From the NCBI GenBank assembly GCA_965232985.1, contig CBDDRC010000019.1, positions 1 through 64,000 of the forward strand: DNA of 64,000 nucleotides, read 5' to 3'. Below are positions 58,726-64,000 of this stretch, in pieces. This DNA comes from JADFDG01 sp965232985. GTDB lineage: Bacteria; Pseudomonadota; Gammaproteobacteria; Pseudomonadales; JADFDG01. The notes beneath the pieces were generated by a model. That model saw only the letters and a list, made by a program, of their open reading frames with translations. It made no database searches and was not told the DNA's origin. Every line of letters starts with the position of its first letter. Position 1 is the stretch's first letter. Position numbers and translations under genes: made by a program.

Positions 58726-59668
58726 GGCGTTCGTAGGCTTCGACAATGCGCTGCACGAGAACATGGCGGACCACATCGCGCGATTCGAAATGCGTGAAGG
58801 CGATACCTTGCACATCGGCAAGCACCTGCGCGGCGTGGATGAGGCCGGAATCGGTGCCTTTGGGCAGATCGATCTGGGTGACATCGCCGGTGATGACCGC
58901 CTTCGAGCCGAAGCCGATGCGGGTCAGCAACATTTTCATCTGCTCGCGGGTGGTGTTTTGCGATTCGTCGAGAATGATGAAACTGTTGTTGAGCGTGCGG
59001 CCGCGCATGTAGGCCAGTGGTGCGACTTCGATTACCTGCCGGTCGAGCAGTTTCGCGACCCGCTCGAAGCCGAGCATCTCGTAGAGCGCGTCATACAGCG
59101 GCCGCAGGTACGGGTTGATTTTTTCGGACAGATCGCCGGGCAGGAAGCCGAGTTTCTCGCCGGCCTCCACCGCCGGGCGCACCAGTAAAATGCGGCGCAC
59201 TTCGTCGCGCTCCAGCGAATCGACTGCGGCCGCTACCGCCAGATAGGTTTTGCCGGTGCCGGCCGGGCCGATCCCGAAACTGATGTCGTGATCGAGAATG
59301 CGCTCGACATACTTCACCTGATTCTCGCCGCGCGGACGGATCCAGCCGCGCCGGGTACGCAGCACCACGCGGTCCTCGCCCGCGATCGGCCGGCGCACGC
59401 TGGATTCCTGCAATTGCAGATGCACGTCGTCGGGGCCGAGCTCGCCGTCGGCGGCTTGGTCGTACAGGCGCTCCAGCAGGTTCGAGGCGGTGCGCACGGC
59501 AGCAGCCTCGCCGGACAGCGTGAATTCATTGCCACGGTTGCGGATATCGACGCCGAGGCGCTGTTCGATCTGGCGCAGGTGCTCGTCGAGACGGCCACAA
59601 AGAACCGCCAGGCGGCGGGCGTCGTAGGGCTCGAGGGTGAGGCTGGCGGTCTGGGGGCTACTGTCCAA
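58697..59668 (-). CDS. ybeZ: PhoH family ATPase (PhoL/YbeZ type)
   Basis: A 323-aa protein with an N-terminal KH-like region (about residues 20-75) and a PhoH ATPase: Walker A 'IGPAGTGKTYLAVAAA' (about 136-151), Walker B 'FIILDESQNTT' (about 226-236). It works with YbeY in rRNA metabolism. Its 3' end overlaps ybeY by about 29 bases. The start at 59668 lies 138 bases after miaB. Confidence 0.95.
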   Translation of the reverse strand: MDSSPQTASLTLEPYDARRLAVLCGRLDEHLRQIEQRLGVDIRNRGNEFTLSGEAAAVRTASNLLERLYDQAADGELGPDDVHLQLQESSVRRPIAGEDRVVLRTRRGWIRPRGENQVKYVERILDHDISFGIGPAGTGKTYLAVAAAVDSLERDEVRRILLVRPAVEAGEKLGFLPGDLSEKINPYLRPLYDALYEMLGFERVAKLLDRQVIEVAPLAYMRGRTLNNSFIILDESQNTTREQMKMLLTRIGFGSKAVITGDVTQIDLPKGTDSGLIHAAQVLADVQGIAFTHFESRDVVRHVLVQRIVEAYERHDDAHPNRR

Positions 59669-59806
59669 ATAGGGTCGGGGTACCGCCGGGGGCGGTCGTG
59701 CATCGGACGGTCATGTTAGCGGGCGGGGGGCGGGGGTGCCAGCTTGACGGGGCCGCCGGAATGGTGGCCGGGCCCCGGCCAAAGGCCCCCGGCCCACGCC
59801 CGGCCG

Positions 59807-61141
59807 TCAGACCAGCCGGGGTTCGGCGCCGCGCAGCGAGTTGGGCATCGCCTCGGTAATGACCAACTCGACGAACTGGCCGATCAGCAGATCGTCGGTG
59901 CTGGCGAAATTCACCACCCGGTTGTTCTCGGTGCGGCCGCGCAACTGGCCGGGGTCTTTGCGCGAGACACCCTCGACCAGAATGATCTGCCGGGTGCCGA
60001 CCATGCGCCGGCTGATCTGCTGCGCCTGCTGGATGATGCGTTCCTGGAGGATGGCGAGGCGCTGTTTTTTCGTGTCGGCATCGATCGGGTCGTCGAGATC
60101 GGCTGCCGGCGTGCCCGGACGCGGGCTGTAGACGAAGCTGTAACTGATGTCGAAGCCGACTGCGGCGATCAGATTCATTGTGGCGATGAAATCATCGTCG
60201 GTCTCGCCGGGAAAACCGACGATGAAATCCGAACTCAGTGCGATGCCCGGCTTGGCGATTTTCAGTTTGCGGATGATGGCCAGGTAATCCGCCACGACAT
60301 GATTGCGCTTCATGGCGGCGAGAATGCGGTCGGAACCGCTCTGCACCGGCAGGTGCAACTGGGCAACCAGTTTCGGCAAATCGCGGTGCGCTTCAATAAG
60401 AGCCTGGGTGAATTCAAGCGGATGGCTGGTGGTGTAGCGGATGCGGCCGATGCCATCGAGCGCATGGACCTGATGCAGCAACTCGGCGAAATCGGCGCTG
60501 TGGCCGTGCGCATCCGTCATGCGCCAGGCATTGACGTTCTGACCGAGCAGCGTCACTTCCCGCACGCCCAGCGCAGCAAGATGGCGGATTTCGGCGAGGA
60601 TGTCGGCGAGTGGGCGGCTCACTTCCGGGCCGCGCGTGTACGGCACCACGCAGAAACTGCAGAATTTGTTGCAGCCTTCCATGATGGAGACGAACGCGGT
60701 GGCACCCTGGACGCTCGGTTCCGGCAGGTTGTCGAATTTCTCGATGGCCGGAAACGACACGTCGAGCACCGGAATTTTTTTTACCTTCGAGGTGGCGATC
60801 AGGGCCGGCAGGCGGTGCAGTGTCTGCGGGCCGAACACGACATCAACGTAGGGCGCACGTTTGCGGATCGCTTCGCCTTCCTGCGAGGCGACACAGCCGC
60901 CGACGCCGATCACCAGATCCGGCTTTTTCTGTTTGAGTTCCTGCCAGCGGCCGAGCGCGCTGAACACTTTTTCCTGCGCCTTCTCGCGCACCGAGCAGGT
61001 GTTCATCAGCAACACGTCGGCTTCTGCCGGGTTGTCGGTCATCTCGAGGCCGTCGGCGGGCTGGAGCAGATCCGCCATGCGGGCTGAATCGTATTCGTTC
61101 ATCTGGCACCCGTGGGTCTCGATGAACAGCTTGCGGGCCAT
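59807..61141 (-). CDS. miaB: tRNA-2-methylthio-N6-dimethylallyladenosine synthase
   Basis: A 444-aa methylthiotransferase. An N-terminal UPF0004 domain carries the auxiliary-cluster cysteines ('ETHGCQMNEYDS', 'MNTCSVREKA', 'VGGCVASQEG'). The radical SAM motif is 'CNKFCSFC' (about residues 156-163). A C-terminal TRAM domain (about 380-440) follows. It thiomethylates A37 of tRNAs. ATG 61141 was chosen (MARKLFIETHG). Confidence 0.97.
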   Translation of the reverse strand: MARKLFIETHGCQMNEYDSARMADLLQPADGLEMTDNPAEADVLLMNTCSVREKAQEKVFSALGRWQELKQKKPDLVIGVGGCVASQEGEAIRKRAPYVDVVFGPQTLHRLPALIATSKVKKIPVLDVSFPAIEKFDNLPEPSVQGATAFVSIMEGCNKFCSFCVVPYTRGPEVSRPLADILAEIRHLAALGVREVTLLGQNVNAWRMTDAHGHSADFAELLHQVHALDGIGRIRYTTSHPLEFTQALIEAHRDLPKLVAQLHLPVQSGSDRILAAMKRNHVVADYLAIIRKLKIAKPGIALSSDFIVGFPGETDDDFIATMNLIAAVGFDISYSFVYSPRPGTPAADLDDPIDADTKKQRLAILQERIIQQAQQISRRMVGTRQIILVEGVSRKDPGQLRGRTENNRVVNFASTDDLLIGQFVELVITEAMPNSLRGAEPRLV

Positions 61142-61190
61142 GATGTTTCCAGGGTTTTGCGTGTGGCGGGGAAGGCCAATATGAGGGGCG

Positions 61191-61196
61191 ATTATA
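61191..61196 (-). promoter_or_regulatory. -10 box of the miaB-ybeZ-ybeY-corC-lnt operon
   Basis: Consensus TATAAT on the minus strand, 50 bases before the miaB start. No good -35 is seen at 16-18 bases. The tightly packed genes downstream make it the likely operon promoter. Confidence 0.45.
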
Positions 61197-61335
61197 TGGC
61201 CGGGCATGCGGCCAGCCCACCGACAAATTCAGCAGCAACCAACAGAAAAAATTGCGCCGGCTGCCCTGGGCACTGCGTGACCGTCACCCTGGGGGGAGGT
61301 TATCGTGGTGTCCTTGCATACCCCGGGCGGATCCA

Positions 61336-62397
61336 ATGTCAGCACGCTCTTCGCAACAACAGCCCCGCCGCCGCCACACCCTGTTCGTCGCGCTGCTGAT
61401 TCTCATGGCGGCGCTGCTGGTGTCGCTGAGTCTGTGGATGACGGCGCCGCCCGCAGCGGCGCCGGTTGCCTCTGCCGCACCGCCGCCACCGGCCAATTCG
61501 CTGCCGGTGGTGGCCGGGCTCGGCGGCGATTTCAGCCTGCCTGCCACCACCGGTGTCGACGTATCGCTCACCGGGCTGCGCGGCAAGGTTGTGCTGCTTA
61601 ATTTCGGTTTTACCCATTGCCCGGATGTGTGCCCGGCGGTGCTGAGCCGGTTGGGCAACGTGCTGCGCGCGCTGGAAGAACAGGGTGTGGACATGCGCCG
61701 CGTGCAGCCCTTGTTCGTGACCTTCGATCCGGCGCGTGACACGCTTGCATACCTGCGCGAGTACCTGGCATTTTTTCATCCATCGTTCATCGGCCTGCGC
61801 GGCGACGACGCGCAGACGCGCGAGATTGCGCGGCGCTACCGGGTGATCTACCTCAAGCAGGACAGCGAAGCGGCCAGTGGCTATGTTTTCCAGCACAGCA
61901 ATTTTGTTTATGTCCTCGATACCTATGGCCGCGTGCGGTTGTTGGTGGGCAGCAAGGATCCGGATGCGGCGTTGAGCGAGGCGGTGAAGCGCCTGCTGGC
62001 CGAGGAGCAGGCCGCGCCGGCCCCTGTTGCGGGCGGCTCAATCCGGATTGTCGATGCCTGGGTACGCGCGGTGCCGGCGGCCTCGGAAACCAGTGCCGGT
62101 TATCTGGTCATCCACAATGATTCCGCCAGGGACGACGTCCTGATCGGGGCGCGTATCGCTGGTGTGAGCAGCACCGGGATCCATGAAACGGTGGCGGATG
62201 GCCAGACCATGACGATGCGTCGCCGCAGCGAGGTCCAGGTGCCGGCGCATGGTCGCGTCACCCTGGCGCCCGGCGGCCTGCATTTGATGCTGAGTGGTTT
62301 GTCGCAGCCCTTGCGGGCCGGCGAGCAATTGCAGGGGGTGTTGAAATTTCGCGATGCCGGGGAGATTCCGGTATTGTTGGGTGCGCGCGGCTTCTGA
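61336..62397 (+). CDS. SCO1/SenC - PCu(A)C fusion copper chaperone
   Basis: A 353-aa protein. An N-terminal membrane anchor (about residues 16-40) is followed by a proline/alanine linker and a SCO1 thioredoxin-fold domain (about 58-225) with CxxxC in 'FTHCPDVCP' and the distal copper-ligand His in 'VFQHSNF'. A PCu(A)C domain follows (about 233-350) with 'HETVADGQTMTMRR' and 'GGLHLMLSGL' supplying the His/Met copper ligands. Both domains deliver copper to the CuA site of cytochrome oxidase, normally as separate proteins. ATG 61336 was chosen. Confidence 0.88.
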   Translation: MSARSSQQQPRRRHTLFVALLILMAALLVSLSLWMTAPPAAAPVASAAPPPPANSLPVVAGLGGDFSLPATTGVDVSLTGLRGKVVLLNFGFTHCPDVCPAVLSRLGNVLRALEEQGVDMRRVQPLFVTFDPARDTLAYLREYLAFFHPSFIGLRGDDAQTREIARRYRVIYLKQDSEAASGYVFQHSNFVYVLDTYGRVRLLVGSKDPDAALSEAVKRLLAEEQAAPAPVAGGSIRIVDAWVRAVPAASETSAGYLVIHNDSARDDVLIGARIAGVSSTGIHETVADGQTMTMRRRSEVQVPAHGRVTLAPGGLHLMLSGLSQPLRAGEQLQGVLKFRDAGEIPVLLGARGF

Positions 62398-62496
62398 CCG
62401 GGGGCCGTGCAGGTGGTGAGGACGGTGGAGTGTGTTGAAGCGTAGGAAGTGTGTTTGCACGCAGGGATAGAAAAAAACAACAAATGAGGCATAACC

Positions 62497-63825
62497 ATGA
62501 GAAAACAACCATTGCGGTATCTGCTGCTGCTCTCGGCAATCGCCATGCCGGCAGTGACATTTGCGGAAGTATCAGAGGATCAGGTGCAGGCGCTTGAAGC
62601 GCGTATTGCGCAACTGGAGGCGGGAAACGAAAGCGGTCCGGTGTCAACGGCCAAGGACACTCAGATCAAGATCAACGGGTTTATGTCGGCCGGGCTCACT
62701 TATCTTGATGACGAAACAGTGACCTACGATGCCGGTACGCTCAGTTCGAATGTCAACTGGCGCGACTCGTCCCGAATTGGCCTGCAGTTTGGTATGCCGG
62801 TGAACGAGAAGACCAGCGCCCTGGTGCAGTTGCTTGCGCTGGGCGCCGATGATTTCCAACCCTATTTGCCGCTCGCTTACATCAGTTACCGGCCAACGTC
62901 GCAGGATGAGTTGCGGGTAGGCCGCGTCCGTACGCCATTTTTCATGCTCTCGGAGTATCTGGACGTTGGGTATGCATACCCTTGGGCCCGGCCGCCGGTG
63001 GAGACGTACAGCGCGGTGTTGCCGATCAACATGGAGGGATTTTCCTGGAACCACAAGTTCGTTACCGATAGTTGGGTGCATGATTTCCAGTTCATTTTCG
63101 GGGATGCGAACGTGGATATACCGGGTCTCAGCGGGCATCTCGATGATATGAACGGCATCAATGTGATGAGTACCCATGGCGACTGGTTGTTGCGTGCCGG
63201 GTATCTGCAAACCACGCGGGCCAGCTCAACGCCAGGAGGGCAGCTGCTGGCGCTCGAGCCGTTCGGCGTGACTCCCATGAATGATCCGGATGCCTCATTT
63301 GGCGGCTTGGGGGTGCAGTACGACAACGGCTCCCTGCTGGTAAGCGCCGAGTACACCACCTTGAAGGTGGAAGGCTGGTTCCCGAACAACGACAGCGACT
63401 CCCTCACGGTGGGCTACCGCTTCGGCAAGCTGATGCCCTCGCTGACGTTTGCCGAGTCGCGGGTGACGGACAAGTCGGTTCGGACCAATTCAATGTTGCC
63501 GTTGCTCTGTGATCAAAGCACCGGCGCGATGTGCCTGGGCCCGAATCCCTATTTGCCGGGCACTTACATCCCGTACCCTGCCGATCTCCTCAACAAGGTT
63601 TTGGATTCAGAACAGCAATCGGTCACCCTTGGCCTGCGTTATGACTACCTGCCCAATGCCAGCGTCAAATTTGATGTCTCGGCGGTGATCGATACAGGCG
63701 AGACGTGGGGCGCGCTTACGCCCTTGGATACCAACGGTTTCGCGGGCAGCTTCGACGAGCAGTTGTTCGGCAAGCCGGATACGCCAGTCATGGCCTACCG
63801 TCTTGTTTTTGACGTAGTCTTTTGA
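62497..63825 (+). CDS. Outer-membrane porin-like protein
   Basis: A 442-aa protein. A signal peptide (residues 1-23, ending 'AVTFAE') is followed by a short coiled coil ('VQALEARIAQLEAG') and then a beta-barrel pattern of alternating hydrophobics ('IKINGFMSAGLTYLDD', 'LRVGRVRTPFFMLSEYLDVG'). It ends in a C-terminal Phe ('AYRLVFDVVF'), the usual signal for outer-membrane insertion. The substrate is unknown. A periplasmic binding-like protein follows after 14 bases. Confidence 0.78.
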   Translation: MRKQPLRYLLLLSAIAMPAVTFAEVSEDQVQALEARIAQLEAGNESGPVSTAKDTQIKINGFMSAGLTYLDDETVTYDAGTLSSNVNWRDSSRIGLQFGMPVNEKTSALVQLLALGADDFQPYLPLAYISYRPTSQDELRVGRVRTPFFMLSEYLDVGYAYPWARPPVETYSAVLPINMEGFSWNHKFVTDSWVHDFQFIFGDANVDIPGLSGHLDDMNGINVMSTHGDWLLRAGYLQTTRASSTPGGQLLALEPFGVTPMNDPDASFGGLGVQYDNGSLLVSAEYTTLKVEGWFPNNDSDSLTVGYRFGKLMPSLTFAESRVTDKSVRTNSMLPLLCDQSTGAMCLGPNPYLPGTYIPYPADLLNKVLDSEQQSVTLGLRYDYLPNASVKFDVSAVIDTGETWGALTPLDTNGFAGSFDEQLFGKPDTPVMAYRLVFDVVF

Positions 63826-63839
63826 GCGGGGATGCCAGC

Positions 63840-64000
63840 ATGAAGCTTATCAATCTCGCAAAAATCGTCGCGTTGTCCACGCTGTGCTTTTCCCCGCTGG
63901 CCGGTGCCGGCGTTGCGGTCATTGTGCATCCTTCGGTGTCGACCAATGCGCTGACGGTCGAGGCGGTGAAGCAGTTGTTCCTCGGTCGTGCATCTGCCTT
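63840..64000 (+). CDS. Periplasmic phosphate-binding-like protein (partial)
   Basis: Only the first 53 codons are in the window. A signal peptide (residues 1-23, 'LAKIVALSTLCFSPLAGAG') is followed by 'VAVIVHPSVSTNALTVEAVKQLFLGR'. That is the start of small PstS-like substrate-binding proteins often encoded beside porins. The frame is open to the window end. Confidence 0.65.
   Translation, partial: MKLINLAKIVALSTLCFSPLAGAGVAVIVHPSVSTNALTVEAVKQLFLGRASA

Noticed and set aside
59744..61087. 447-codon plus-strand open frame opposite miaB
   Set aside because: Antisense shadow of miaB; composition rich in His, Arg and Asp as expected from a reversed coding frame.
1..64000. CRISPR array, rRNA genes or complete insertion sequence
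   Set aside because: No regularly spaced direct repeats, rRNA sequence or paired terminal repeats around a full transposase were seen on reading the window.

Overview
The window is a high-GC chromosome segment of a gammaproteobacterium. It carries the conserved block tRNA-Leu / rnr-rlmB / rpsF-priB-rpsR-rplI-dnaB-alr-radA. It also carries the Pseudomonas-like cell-envelope run lipA-lipB-ybeD-dacA-rlpA-mltB-rodA-mrdA-rlmH-rsfS-nadD-proA and the run holA-lptE-leuS ... lnt-corC-ybeY-phoH-miaB, all in the expected order. Three Baeyer-Villiger-type monooxygenases, a PPi-type phosphofructokinase and REP-like hairpins of the TGTAGGAGCGGC type fit an environmental, lipid- or hydrocarbon-using lineage (Nevskiales/Solimonadaceae-like). 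That placement is inference and was not tested.

Region 1 (1-11.2 kb) is accessory. It starts with the tail of an IS66 transposase, followed by a lone BVMO. Next come two toxin-antitoxin-like loci lying back to back. The first is a minus-strand operon of an MqsA-like zinc-finger/HTH regulator, an unrecognised 246-aa protein and a PIN-domain nuclease, with a promoter that has a palindromic operator inside it. The second is a plus-strand AbiEi/AbiEii pair. Gene debris surrounds them: an acnB fragment, an IS3-like orfB fragment and a DUF3883-like fragment. An SLC13-type transporter, a periplasmic solute-binding protein, rmuC and a small eRF1/host-attachment-like protein fill the rest.

Region 2 (11.5-16.7 kb) is a co-directional four-gene cluster in which PF10118 ferritin-like 'metal-dependent hydrolases' alternate with BVMOs: hydrolase, BVMO, hydrolase, EthA-like BVMO. 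It ends at a strong terminator shared with the convergent tRNA-Leu(CAG).

Region 3 (16.8-36.8 kb) is mostly housekeeping: RNA decay and modification, the S6 ribosomal operon with a recognisable promoter and a probable S6:S18 autoregulatory leader, the replicative helicase, alanine racemase and RadA. It then has a voltage-sensor-like membrane protein without a pore, DUF2333, pyrophosphatase, a rhodanese, a cyclic-nucleotide-binding protein, PPi-PFK, mpl-ubiX-LON-like, and lipoate genes.

Region 4 (36.8-61.1 kb) is the cell-wall elongation and ribosome-assembly block. It is interrupted between proA and holA by four genes: an alpha/beta-hydrolase fused to a PilZ domain, an RsmB-like RNA methyltransferase, an LCM-type methyltransferase and a DsbA-fold isomerase. 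Many genes overlap by 1-4 bases (TGATG, GTGA, ATGA), so translational coupling is common.

Region 5 (61.3-64 kb) holds a SCO1-PCu(A)C fusion for copper delivery to cytochrome oxidase, an outer-membrane porin-like protein, and the start of a periplasmic phosphate-binding-like protein cut by the window edge.
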